From positions 1-6,019 of the forward strand of contig DUKC01000052.1 of assembly GCA_013329495.1 (NCBI GenBank): 6,019 nucleotides of DNA. Direction: 5' to 3'. Source of the DNA: Thermoplasmata archaeon (lineage in GTDB: Archaea > Thermoplasmatota > E2 > UBA9212). Positions 1 through 5,932 of the stretch are shown here, in pieces (within the stretch, counting starts at the first letter, position 1; the number at the start of each line of letters is the position of its first letter). The notes below the pieces were generated by a model. It ran no database searches, had not been told where the DNA came from, and saw only the letters and a list, made by a program, of their open reading frames with translations. A program made the position numbers and the translations under genes.

Positions 1-29
1 CACTGGATTTTTAGAAAGTGCCGGAAAGA

Positions 30-50
30 GTAAAAGTTTAAAAGGCGTAA
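30..50 (+). promoter_or_regulatory. Candidate TATA-box promoter of the thioferritin gene
   Basis: The stretch reads gtaaaagtttaaaagg, with a TATA-like core tttaaaa at 37-43 preceded by an A-rich BRE-like element. Archaeal transcription usually starts about 25 bases downstream of the box, here near 65, which would leave a leader of about 30 bases containing the G-rich ribosome binding site. This is a pattern match by eye in AT-rich DNA, so confidence is modest. Confidence 0.35.
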
Positions 51-75
51 AGAGATAAACCTATAGAACCCTAAC

Positions 76-90
76 GGGGGGGATGATTTA
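76..90 (+). promoter_or_regulatory. G-rich ribosome binding site before thioferritin
   Basis: A run of seven G (76-82) followed by atgat resembles the extended Shine-Dalgarno GGAGGTGAT and ends 11 bases before the ATG at 94. A two-codon frame (ATG ATT TAA, 83-91) lies between it and the start. It has no spacing to the G-run, so the ATG at 94 is the better start. Confidence 0.45.
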
Positions 91-93
91 AAA

Positions 94-582
94 ATGGGTA
101 GAAAAGGAAGAGAAATAGTGGATATGGATGTGAAAGAACTCTCGAATTTGCTAAACAAAGCATATGCTGATGAATGGTTGGCATACTACCAATACTGGAT
201 AGGTGCAAAGGTCGTGAAGGGACCATTAAGAGGAGCAGTTGAAGCAGAATTGGTGGAGCATGCGAAGGAAGAGCTTGAGCATGCTGAAGACCTGGCAGAA
301 AGGATACTCCAGCTCGGTGGCACACCTCTCCTAAAGCCTGAGGACTGGTACAGGCAGACAAACTGTGGATACGTTGCTCCAGAAGACCCCTCAGCAAAAA
401 AGATTCTCGAGCAGAACATAAAAGGAGAACAGTGCGCTATTGGTGTCTACCAAAAGTTAATTGACATCATTCATGGAAAAGATCCTATCACCTATCAGCT
501 AGTCGTTGACATACTTGCGGATGAGGTCGAGCACGAAGAGGATCTGGAGAATCTTCTAGAGGATTTGAAGCTGAAAAAGTAA
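94..582 (+). CDS. dps: Dps-like ferritin (DPSL, thioferritin)
   Basis: The product is a 162-residue four-helix ferritin-like protein of the archaeal DPSL (thioferritin) family, known from Sulfolobus to form a 12-subunit cage that oxidises Fe(II) with peroxide and stores it, protecting DNA and Fe-S enzymes in the cytoplasm. The bacterioferritin-like di-iron ligands are all visible: E27 in helix A, the ExxH pair E60/H63 in helix B, E113 in helix C and the ExxH pair E144/H147 in helix D. The family's cysteine pair is also present, C91 in the loop (TNCGYV) and C114 next to ligand E113 (GEQC). The N-terminus MGRKGREIVD looks like the normal start of this family, which supports the ATG at 94. No signal peptide or membrane segment is seen. 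It stands alone, 361 bases before korA, with its own candidate promoter. The family call is firm; the iron-storage role is known from relatives. Confidence 0.9.
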   Translation: MGRKGREIVDMDVKELSNLLNKAYADEWLAYYQYWIGAKVVKGPLRGAVEAELVEHAKEELEHAEDLAERILQLGGTPLLKPEDWYRQTNCGYVAPEDPSAKKILEQNIKGEQCAIGVYQKLIDIIHGKDPITYQLVVDILADEVEHEEDLENLLEDLKLKK

Positions 583-585
583 ATT

Positions 586-598
586 AAAAGTAGCTTTT
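586..598 (+). other. Small inverted repeat directly after the thioferritin stop
   Basis: AAAAG-TAG-CTTTT forms a perfect 5-bp stem with a 3-base loop, 3 bases after the TAA stop. It ends in a T-run of four. It could help end the transcript, but such AT-rich repeats occur by chance. Confidence 0.2.
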
Positions 599-659
599 AG
601 GTTCGAGAGAGCATAAAAATCCAAATAAACCTTAGCCAAATCTATCCAAAAGAAGCGGT

Positions 660-694
660 CTCCATTGCTTCAATGGGAGGATAACCATATTTTT
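660..694 (+). terminator. Hairpin plus T-run, terminator-like
   Basis: CTCC-ATTG (660-667) pairs with CAAT-(G)-GGAG (671-679) across the 3-base loop CTT, giving an 8-bp stem with one bulged G at 675. About ten bases later comes a run of five T (690-694). It lies 78 bases after the thioferritin stop and well before korA, so it could terminate or stabilise the 3' end of the thioferritin transcript. Archaeal terminators usually need only T-runs, so the hairpin may instead be an RNA-processing or regulatory structure. Confidence 0.35.
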
Positions 695-756
695 ATTGTT
701 GTAAGGAGAACTGGAAACAGAAATCGCTAAGAATCGGAGAATAAGGGATTATGGGT

Positions 757-822
757 TTGTTATAAAAATTGAAGGCACCCCATTCTAGAATCTTGAGCAT
801 AAGGTTGCAGATTAAACTGCAA
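757..822 (+). promoter_or_regulatory. Candidate upstream promoter with palindromes
   Basis: The core tataaaaa (761-768) would place a transcription start near 788-790, inside the perfect palindrome attctagaat (782-791). Fifteen bases on, ttgcag-attaaa-ctgcaa (805-822) is a perfect 6-bp inverted repeat. A palindrome at a start site is a common place for an archaeal repressor, but the box lacks a clear BRE and no binding protein can be named. Confidence 0.25.
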
Positions 823-864
823 AAAGCATAAATTAAAAAGGGATTAGAAAATTAAAATGTGATA

Positions 865-902
865 CAAGCGGGTATAAACGCAGAAAATAGGAAAAACGCT
901 TG
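865..902 (+). promoter_or_regulatory. Candidate proximal kor promoter inside an inverted repeat
   Basis: The core tataaa (873-878) predicts a start near 900, about 44 bases before the korA ATG. The box is flanked by a perfect inverted repeat, caagcg at 865-870 and cgcttg at 897-902, the second arm falling on the predicted start. The upstream element agcggg is a poor BRE match, so this is a weak call. Confidence 0.3.
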
Positions 903-928
903 AAATAAGGCAAATCGATTGATTTTCT

Positions 929-937
929 GGAGGAGGA
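929..937 (+). promoter_or_regulatory. Strong ribosome binding site of korA
   Basis: GGAGGAGGA gives two overlapping Shine-Dalgarno cores at good distance from the ATG at 944 and fixes that start. It is among the clearest ribosome binding sites in the window, fitting high expression of the first operon gene. Confidence 0.75.
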
Positions 938-943
938 TAAAAA

Positions 944-2596
944 ATGAGAAGAGAGGTATTTACCTTTATTGTAGGGGGCAAAGCAGGACAAGGAGTTAGG
1001 AAAGCGGGAACCGTGGCATCACAGTTGTTTTTAGAAATGGGAAGAAACTCATTTCAGATGGATGATTATCCTAGCCTGATAAAGGGAGGGCACAACTTTT
1101 CCGTAGTTAGCACCTCAACAGACGAGGTTACAAGCCAACACATGAAAGCAGACTTAGTAGTGGCCTTGGATAGCAAAAGCTATGAGATCCACAGGAATCA
1201 CCTGAAAGAGAATGGAACCATGGCCTGTGATTCTGCTGTAAAGGAAGAGGGGGTTATCTCTTTGCCAATCTCATCGGAGGCTAAGAAGTATCCAAATCGT
1301 GAATTAATATCTGGATTGAGTTCAATTGCTATTTTAGCCGCAACCATAGGTATGGAAAAAGAAGAGCTCGTTGATCTGATTAAAAAGCAGTATAAAAGGG
1401 AAGTGGAAAACAATGTTTCGTATGCTTCGACAATTTACGATGCTGCATATCAAGAAATAGGCGGCAAATTTTCACTAGAGAAGGGAAAAAGTAAAGGAGT
1501 TCTGCTGACTGGAAATGAAGCCATAGCTCTCGGTGCTGCCGCAGGAGGTCTTGATATCTATTTTGCATATCCTATGACGCCCTCAACATCGATTTTGCAT
1601 TATCTGGCGAGGCACTCCGAGGACCTCGGCATAGTGGCTGTTCATCCTGAGAATGAGATTGCTGTGGCGCAGATGGCAACTGGAGCGACCTTTGCTGGAG
1701 CGAAGGCGATGGTAGCAAGCAGTGGAGGAGGCTTTTCCTTGATGCAGGAAACTTTCTCTCTCGCTGGAATGTCAGAGGCCCCTGTATTGTTTGTTCTCGG
1801 GTCGCGCCCAGGGCCATCAACAGGAGTTCCCACATACACTGAGCAAGGAGACTTGAAATACTCCATCCGCCAAGGACAGGGAGAATTTCCAAGAATAGTC
1901 TCATCTCCAGGAACTGTCGAGGAAGCGTTTTATCTTGCTTCAGAAATGCTTGAGTTGGTTTGGAAGTTCCAAACGCCTGGAGTTTTGCTGACAGAAAAAC
2001 ACATGGAAGAAGGGAGGAAAAATGTCGATCTCGATGTCAGCAAGGCAAAATGGGCAGAACCTCTGCTCCACAAAAAAGGAGAATTCAAGAGGTACCTTGA
2101 CACTTCAGATGGGATGTCGCCATTGCTTTTCCCACCTTCCGAAGAACTGATTAAATGGAACAGCTATGAGCACGATGAGCTTGGTATAACGACCGAGGAA
2201 CCAGAAAAAATAGTAGGAATGCATAATAAAAGAATCAAAAAACATGAAGCCCTCGTAAAACACATGAAGAGCATCCATACGGTGAATGTTTTTGGAAATA
2301 AAGGACCAGCAATATTTACCTATGGATCAACAACGATGAGCGTATTAGAAGCCCTAAGGCATGGAAACATCGACGCGACGGTGGTTCAGCCCAGGTATGT
2401 GGAGCCTCTGCCTGTTTGGGAGCTTGAAAGATACAAGGACAGGAAATGCATAGTGGTGGAGCAGAGTTCGATAGGTCAGTTTGCTTCCTTATTGAAAGAA
2501 AATGTGGGCATAAAAGCGCAAAAAGTAATAAAAAAATATGATGGCAGACCATTTGACCCAATTGAGCTGGCGGAAGAAATAAAAGAGGTGGTTTAG
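944..2596 (+). CDS. korA: 2-oxoacid:ferredoxin oxidoreductase, fused gamma-alpha subunit
   Basis: With KorB this cytoplasmic enzyme decarboxylates 2-oxoacids (2-oxoglutarate, pyruvate or others) with CoA, giving acyl-CoA, CO2 and reduced ferredoxin. Residues 1 to about 180 form the gamma domain, opening with the glycine-rich GGKAGQG (11-17). The alpha pyrimidine-binding domain starts near 185 and carries YPMTPST (209-215), the place of the substrate-recognition YPITP motif, then SSGGGFSLMQE, and GSRPGPSTG (286-294) with R288, equivalent to the arginine implicated in binding the substrate carboxylate. The C-terminal domain II (about 455-550) begins at GPAIFTYGSTTMSVLEAL. This gamma-alpha fusion is the two-subunit archaeal type of Sulfolobus and haloarchaea; at 550 residues it is somewhat shorter than the roughly 630 of Sulfolobus. 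First gene of the block; its TAG stop is followed after one base by korB. Substrate preference cannot be read from sequence. Confidence 0.93.
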   Translation: MRREVFTFIVGGKAGQGVRKAGTVASQLFLEMGRNSFQMDDYPSLIKGGHNFSVVSTSTDEVTSQHMKADLVVALDSKSYEIHRNHLKENGTMACDSAVKEEGVISLPISSEAKKYPNRELISGLSSIAILAATIGMEKEELVDLIKKQYKREVENNVSYASTIYDAAYQEIGGKFSLEKGKSKGVLLTGNEAIALGAAAGGLDIYFAYPMTPSTSILHYLARHSEDLGIVAVHPENEIAVAQMATGATFAGAKAMVASSGGGFSLMQETFSLAGMSEAPVLFVLGSRPGPSTGVPTYTEQGDLKYSIRQGQGEFPRIVSSPGTVEEAFYLASEMLELVWKFQTPGVLLTEKHMEEGRKNVDLDVSKAKWAEPLLHKKGEFKRYLDTSDGMSPLLFPPSEELIKWNSYEHDELGITTEEPEKIVGMHNKRIKKHEALVKHMKSIHTVNVFGNKGPAIFTYGSTTMSVLEALRHGNIDATVVQPRYVEPLPVWELERYKDRKCIVVEQSSIGQFASLLKENVGIKAQKVIKKYDGRPFDPIELAEEIKEVV

Positions 2597-2597
2597 G

Positions 2598-3452
2598 ATG
2601 GATGATCTCACAACTTACGCTGTAAACACATGGTGCCCAGGATGCGGAAACTTTGGCATACTCAACGCCTTCAAAAAAGCTGTCAGGAAGCTAGAAGAAA
2701 AGGGAATAAAGAGAAACAGCATCATGATATCCGCTGGGATTGGATGTCACGCAAAGATATTTGATTATCTCAGGCTGAGTGGCTTTTACTCAATTCACGG
2801 CAGGTCGATGGCCACAGTGCAGGGCATAAAGCTTGCAAATCCCGATCTAAAGGTCGTGGCTTTTGCAGGAGATGGAGACGCTCTGGGAGAAGGCATATCT
2901 CACATGATATTTGCAGCAAAGAGAAATGCAGATATCACAGTTATTGTGCATGACAATGGTGTTTATGGCCTCACGACAGGACAATACACTCCAACTAGCG
3001 AAAAGGGTTTTAAAAGCCCGTCTACGCCTAAAGGAAATGTGGAAGAGCCTCTAAATCCTCTGACTTTGATGCTTGAGGCGGGCGCCACATTTGTTGCAAG
3101 AGGATACTCGGGAAAGATTGGTCTCCTGGCAGACACCATAGCTCAGGCGATAGAACATGAAGGATTCTCATACGTGAATGTGCTTCAACCCTGTGTCAGT
3201 TTCAACAACACCTACAAAAGATACAACGAGTTGGTTGAGATTCTCGAAAAAACCCCAGAGAGTTATGAGGATGCTATGGCAGTTGCAAGAAGAAAAGAAA
3301 AACTCCCGATAGGTGTGATCTACAGGATTGATAAGCCAGTTTATCATAAAGAGCTGTATGGTAAGTTTAATCCAGTGGCAAACAGATTATCAAAAAAGGA
3401 GAAACGAAACAAAGTGGCCAAGTTGGCTCGTCCTAAGAAGGTGGAAAAGTGA
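2598..3452 (+). CDS. korB: 2-oxoacid:ferredoxin oxidoreductase, beta subunit
   Basis: This is the thiamine-diphosphate and Fe-S subunit that pairs with KorA. The four cysteines expected to hold the single [4Fe-4S] cluster are present: C13 and C16 in WCPGCGN, C50 in GIGCHAK and C199 in LQPCVSF. The thiamine-diphosphate/Mg motif begins GDGDALGEG (91-99) and continues to HDNGVYGLTTGQYTPT (118-133). Usual relatives read GDGDGLAIGG, so the second half is slightly unusual. No separate delta (two-cluster ferredoxin) subunit is encoded nearby, in line with the two-subunit class that uses free ferredoxin. The last 20 residues are very rich in lysine and arginine and may be a disordered tail. The ATG at 2598 has GAGGTGG at 2585-2591, inside the end of korA. 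The stop overlaps the start of the next gene by four bases. Confidence 0.95.
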   Translation: MDDLTTYAVNTWCPGCGNFGILNAFKKAVRKLEEKGIKRNSIMISAGIGCHAKIFDYLRLSGFYSIHGRSMATVQGIKLANPDLKVVAFAGDGDALGEGISHMIFAAKRNADITVIVHDNGVYGLTTGQYTPTSEKGFKSPSTPKGNVEEPLNPLTLMLEAGATFVARGYSGKIGLLADTIAQAIEHEGFSYVNVLQPCVSFNNTYKRYNELVEILEKTPESYEDAMAVARRKEKLPIGVIYRIDKPVYHKELYGKFNPVANRLSKKEKRNKVAKLARPKKVEK

Positions 3453-3934
3453 GCAAAAGACTCGAGATTGGAGATGAAGCCCCAGAATTCTGTCTTCCAG
3501 ATAAAGATAACAGAAATATTTGTTTGAAAGACTTTAGGGGAAAATGGGTTGTCCTCTATTTTTATCCCAAGGACAATACCAGGGGATGCACAGCCGAAGC
3601 CTTAGACTTTTCAAATGCTTTGGACGATTTCCAAAAAATGGACGCAGAGATTATAGGGATTAGTCCTGATTCGGCAGATAGTCATCGCAAATTTGCATCT
3701 AAAAACAACCTTAGTATTAGGCTGCTCAGCAACCCTGACCGAGAAGTAATTGATAAATATGGAGCTTGGCAACCGAAAAAGCTTTATGGCAGAGAATTTT
3801 GGGGCGTGGTCAGAAGCACGTTTCTAATTGGTCCTACAGGAAAAACATTTTATATATGGAGAAGAGTAAGAGTTAAAGGGCATGCCGAGGAAGTAAAAAA
3901 GAGGCTGAAAGGAGGCATGGATGGGAGTGCTTGA
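3449..3934 (+). CDS. bcp: Thioredoxin-dependent peroxiredoxin, Bcp/PrxQ family
   Basis: A 161-residue cytoplasmic peroxidase that reduces hydrogen peroxide and organic peroxides with electrons from a thioredoxin-like donor. The thioredoxin-fold active site PxxxTxxC is seen as P40, T44, C47 (YPKDNTRGCT), with the activating arginine R122 in RSTFLIGPTG and the family ending VRVKGHAEEV. C47 is the peroxidatic cysteine. The position five residues later, where two-cysteine Bcp proteins carry the resolving cysteine, is L52, so this looks like the one-cysteine type unless C15 or C25 near the N-terminus serves. The usual proline of TPGC is R45. It starts with GTG at 3449 inside the GTGA overlap with korB, with AAGGTGG at 3438-3444 as ribosome binding site, so translation is likely coupled. 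Its 3' end overlaps sufC by 14 bases. Confidence 0.93.
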   Translation: MSKRLEIGDEAPEFCLPDKDNRNICLKDFRGKWVVLYFYPKDNTRGCTAEALDFSNALDDFQKMDAEIIGISPDSADSHRKFASKNNLSIRLLSNPDREVIDKYGAWQPKKLYGREFWGVVRSTFLIGPTGKTFYIWRRVRVKGHAEEVKKRLKGGMDGSA

Positions 3935-4658
3935 AGTAAAGGATCTGGAAGTTAGTGTTGAGGGAAAAAAGATACTGAACGGCATAAATCTCAGGATAAA
4001 TTCGGGAGAAACTTGCGTGCTGCTTGGACCAAATGGGTCGGGTAAATCAACTCTCATGCAGACAATAATAGGTAACCAGAAATACCATGTCGATAGTGGC
4101 AAGATAATCTTCAACGGAAGAAACATAATCGGCATGTCGCCAAACGAAAGGGTCAAGTTGGGCATCGGAATCTCCTTTCAGTACCCGCCCGCTGTGAGAG
4201 GTGTAAAACTTATTGACATTCTCAGAGCAATTACAAATGACAAAGAAGCTATCAAAAAAATAGCGAAAAACATTAACATGGAAAATTTTTTTGATAGGGA
4301 CCTAAACATGGGCTTTTCAGGGGGAGAGCTAAAGAGGTCCGAGCTGCTGCAGCTTCTGCTTCTTAAGCCCGCACTTGCTCTTCTGGATGAGCCCGACTCA
4401 GGTGTTGACATAGAGAATCTCGAACTGATTGGCGGGGAGATAAACAAGATCTTGAAAAAAGACATCAAGCCACGCTTCAGGGAGATGTCAGGGCTCATAA
4501 TAACTCACATGGGAAGCATAATGCAGTATGTGAAGGCTGACAGGGCTTTTGTTATTATGAATGGTTCTATAATATGTAGCGGAAATCCAGAAGAGATTTT
4601 AGAGGGAATAAAGGAGAATGGTTATGAGGGGTGTGCCGAATGCATGAAACAGAACTGA
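3921..4658 (+). CDS. sufC: Fe-S cluster assembly ATPase SufC (SmsC-like)
   Basis: A soluble ABC-type ATPase that energises cluster assembly on SufB; it is not a transporter component, as no membrane partner is present. Visible motifs are Walker A GPNGSGKST (36-44), the Q-loop Q87 (SFQYPP), the signature GFSGGELKRSELLQ (131-144), whose form is typical of SufC, Walker B ALALLDEPDSGVD (151-163) and the switch histidine H196 (IITHMG). At 245 residues it matches the normal family length. The C-terminus reads GYEGCAECMKQN, with a CxxC pair (C238, C241) that bacterial SufC proteins do not normally have. GGAGG at 3911-3915 precedes the ATG at 3921, within the end of bcp. It overlaps sufB by 19 to 28 bases depending on the sufB start. 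Confidence 0.95.
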   Translation: MGVLEVKDLEVSVEGKKILNGINLRINSGETCVLLGPNGSGKSTLMQTIIGNQKYHVDSGKIIFNGRNIIGMSPNERVKLGIGISFQYPPAVRGVKLIDILRAITNDKEAIKKIAKNINMENFFDRDLNMGFSGGELKRSELLQLLLLKPALALLDEPDSGVDIENLELIGGEINKILKKDIKPRFREMSGLIITHMGSIMQYVKADRAFVIMNGSIICSGNPEEILEGIKENGYEGCAECMKQN

Positions 4659-5854
4659 ACGAAAGGCTCAACAAACTAGCTTTAAAGGCAGTGAACAAAA
4701 AATCCAAATTTGGGGAAGACGTCGATTTGGGGAGATACAAGGAAGAGGGGGAGAACCTCAAGAAGGCCGAGGTCAGCAAGGCTGACAGAAAGAAACTCTC
4801 GGACGTTGGCGTCCAGGAGAAGAGCAGGTCTGGCTCTTATCTTCAGTTTGACAGTTCTGTGCTCGAAGAGCGTCAGCTGCAGAGGGGTATAGAAATAATG
4901 AGCATCTCAAGGGCTCTGAAAAAGTATGGATGGTTGAAGGACTACTGGTGGAAGGCAGTAGCAGTGGATCAGGATAAGTTCACGGCCTATTCTCAACTTC
5001 ACAGACCAATGGGCTATTTCATAAGAGCGTTGCCTCACGCAAAGAGTGAGTTTCCTGTCCAGGCATGCTTATACATTAAAAAGAAGGGAACAGTCCAGAG
5101 TGTCCACAACCTGATCATTGCAGAGGAAGGCTCAAAGCTTGATGTGATAACTGGATGTGCTGTTGGCGAAGGAACAAAAGATGCACTTCACATCGGAATA
5201 AGTGAATTTTTTGTTAAGAAAAATGCTACAATCAGCTTCACGATGATTCACAGTTGGGGCGAAAACGTCATTGTTAGACCGAGAAGTGCTGCGATAGTCG
5301 AGGAGAACGGAACTTTTTTAAGCAACTACATAAACATGAGAAAGAGTGGGAGCACGCAGATGTATCCGACCAGCTATTGCGTGGGAAAGAACTCTACAGT
5401 TAGGTACAACACAATCCTTGTTGCACCAGAGGGCAGCAACATTGATGTCGGGAGCAGAACAGTCCTGAAAGCAGAGGGAAGCAAGACGGAAATGATCTCC
5501 AGAGTGATAAGCACCGGTGGTAATGCTTACGTGAGAGGAGATATTGACGGGCAGGCAAAAAACGTAAGGGGTCATTTGGAATGCAGGGGGCTTATTCTCG
5601 GTGACAAAGGGTTTGTCTATTCTGTCCCAGAACTGAGGGCAGGCCTCAAGGACTTGGACCTGTCGCATGAAGCAGCGATAGGAAAAATTGCAGAGGAAGA
5701 GATCTTCTATCTCATGACCAAAGGGTTAAGCGAGGAGGAGGCAACGGCGGTAATAGTAAGAGGGTTCTTGAACGTGGACATAAGAGGACTTCCCCCATTA
5801 CTCGACAAAGAAATAAAGAGAACCATAGAGACTAGCTTGAGCTCCATGCTTTGA
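4640..5854 (+). CDS. sufB: Fe-S cluster assembly scaffold SufB (SmsB-like)
   Basis: SufB is the scaffold on which Fe-S clusters are built, in complex with SufC. From the ATG at 4640 it has 404 residues: a variable charged helical N-terminal part (about 1-110), a beta-helix core (about 110-310) and the conserved helical C-terminal end. The core ends in GHLECRGLILGD with C315; then SHEAAIGKIAEEEIFYL with H343 and E344. These match by position E. coli SufB C405 and the His-Glu pair containing E434, which are important for cluster assembly, so this is SufB rather than SufD. No sufD is seen next to it. A GTG at 4631 in frame would add three residues, but it lies within the GAGGGGTG ribosome binding site (4626-4633), which is well spaced for the ATG at 4640. 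It is the last gene of the block. Confidence 0.92.
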   Translation: MHETELNERLNKLALKAVNKKSKFGEDVDLGRYKEEGENLKKAEVSKADRKKLSDVGVQEKSRSGSYLQFDSSVLEERQLQRGIEIMSISRALKKYGWLKDYWWKAVAVDQDKFTAYSQLHRPMGYFIRALPHAKSEFPVQACLYIKKKGTVQSVHNLIIAEEGSKLDVITGCAVGEGTKDALHIGISEFFVKKNATISFTMIHSWGENVIVRPRSAAIVEENGTFLSNYINMRKSGSTQMYPTSYCVGKNSTVRYNTILVAPEGSNIDVGSRTVLKAEGSKTEMISRVISTGGNAYVRGDIDGQAKNVRGHLECRGLILGDKGFVYSVPELRAGLKDLDLSHEAAIGKIAEEEIFYLMTKGLSEEEATAVIVRGFLNVDIRGLPPLLDKEIKRTIETSLSSML

Positions 5855-5878
5855 GATTTAATTTTCAGGGTAGCATGC

Positions 5879-5883
5879 TTTTT
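5879..5883 (+). terminator. T-run behind sufB, possible operon terminator
   Basis: A run of five T follows the palindrome agcatgct (5872-5879), 25 bases after the sufB stop. Short T-runs are enough to end archaeal transcription, but this one is short and there is no true hairpin. Confidence 0.3.
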
Positions 5884-5892
5884 ACAATATCA

Positions 5893-5932
5893 ATGCAAGA
5901 AAGCCCATAATTTATTCGTGGGATGAATGCAT
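5893..5932 (+). repeat. Imperfect hairpin upstream of tnpB, possible element left end
   Basis: An outer stem ATGCA (5893-5897) with TGCAT (5928-5932) encloses an internal loop and an inner stem CCCAT (5904-5908) with GTGGG (5918-5922, one G-T pair) around a 9-base loop. IS200/IS605 elements carry imperfect subterminal hairpins recognised as single strands, and the position just upstream of a tnpB start fits a left end. The exact element boundary cannot be set from one copy. Confidence 0.35.

Larger units (their letters stand above)
583..943 (+). other. Non-coding region between thioferritin and the kor operon
   Basis: This is 361 bases of AT-rich DNA with no credible reading frame: the ATGs at 673 and 751 stop after two or three further codons. 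It holds, in order, the small inverted repeat at 586-598, the hairpin at 660-679 with T-run 690-694, a TATA-like tataaaaa at 761-768, the 10-base palindrome attctagaat at 782-791, the inverted repeat ttgcag/ctgcaa at 805-822, a second TATA-like tataaa at 873-878 enclosed by caagcg/cgcttg, and a strong ribosome binding site. No tRNA, CRISPR or recognised riboswitch was seen. It most likely contains the control region of the kor operon. Confidence 0.55.
944..5854 (+). other. Predicted five-gene operon korA-korB-bcp-sufC-sufB
   Basis: Five same-strand genes follow without room for internal promoters outside coding DNA: korA-korB spaced by 1 base, korB-bcp overlapping by 4, bcp-sufC by 14 and sufC-sufB by 19. 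Each inner start has a ribosome binding site inside the end of the preceding gene, the arrangement expected for translational coupling. Co-transcription is inferred from this geometry. Confidence 0.8.

Noticed and set aside
1..58. Open frames running in from the left edge (frame 1 to a stop at 31-33, frame 2 to a stop at 56-58), possible tail of an upstream gene
   Set aside because: Too short to recognise a family, composition is A-rich like a leader, and a TATA-like box sits inside. It may still be a gene end, but nothing supports it.
83..91. Two-codon upstream frame ATG ATT TAA before thioferritin
   Set aside because: It touches the G-run with no ribosome binding spacing and encodes nothing useful; probably chance.
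71..419. Minus-strand open frames opposite the thioferritin gene
   Set aside because: They mirror a gene with clear family motifs and have biased, low-complexity translations; no ribosome binding site.
583..943. tRNA, riboswitch or CRISPR repeat in the intergenic region
   Set aside because: No cloverleaf, no known aptamer core and no regularly spaced repeats were found by eye.
1198..1904. Minus-strand open frames opposite korA
   Set aside because: Shadows of the korA frame without any recognisable domain.
2594..2596. TAG stop of korA as a possible pyrrolysine codon
   Set aside because: Readthrough would meet TGA two codons later and adds nothing; the domain is complete at the TAG.
3824..4165. 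Minus-strand open frame across the bcp-sufC junction, rich in hydrophobic residues
   Set aside because: Hydrophobic look comes from complementing lysine/glutamate-rich codons; both genes on the + strand are certain.
4631..4633. GTG as the sufB start, three codons upstream of the ATG
   Set aside because: It overlaps the GAGGGGTG ribosome binding site itself, whereas the ATG at 4640 has proper spacing. It cannot be fully excluded.
4710..4892. Small + strand frame inside sufB
   Set aside because: Arginine- and serine-rich translation with no family features, wholly within the sufB coding frame.
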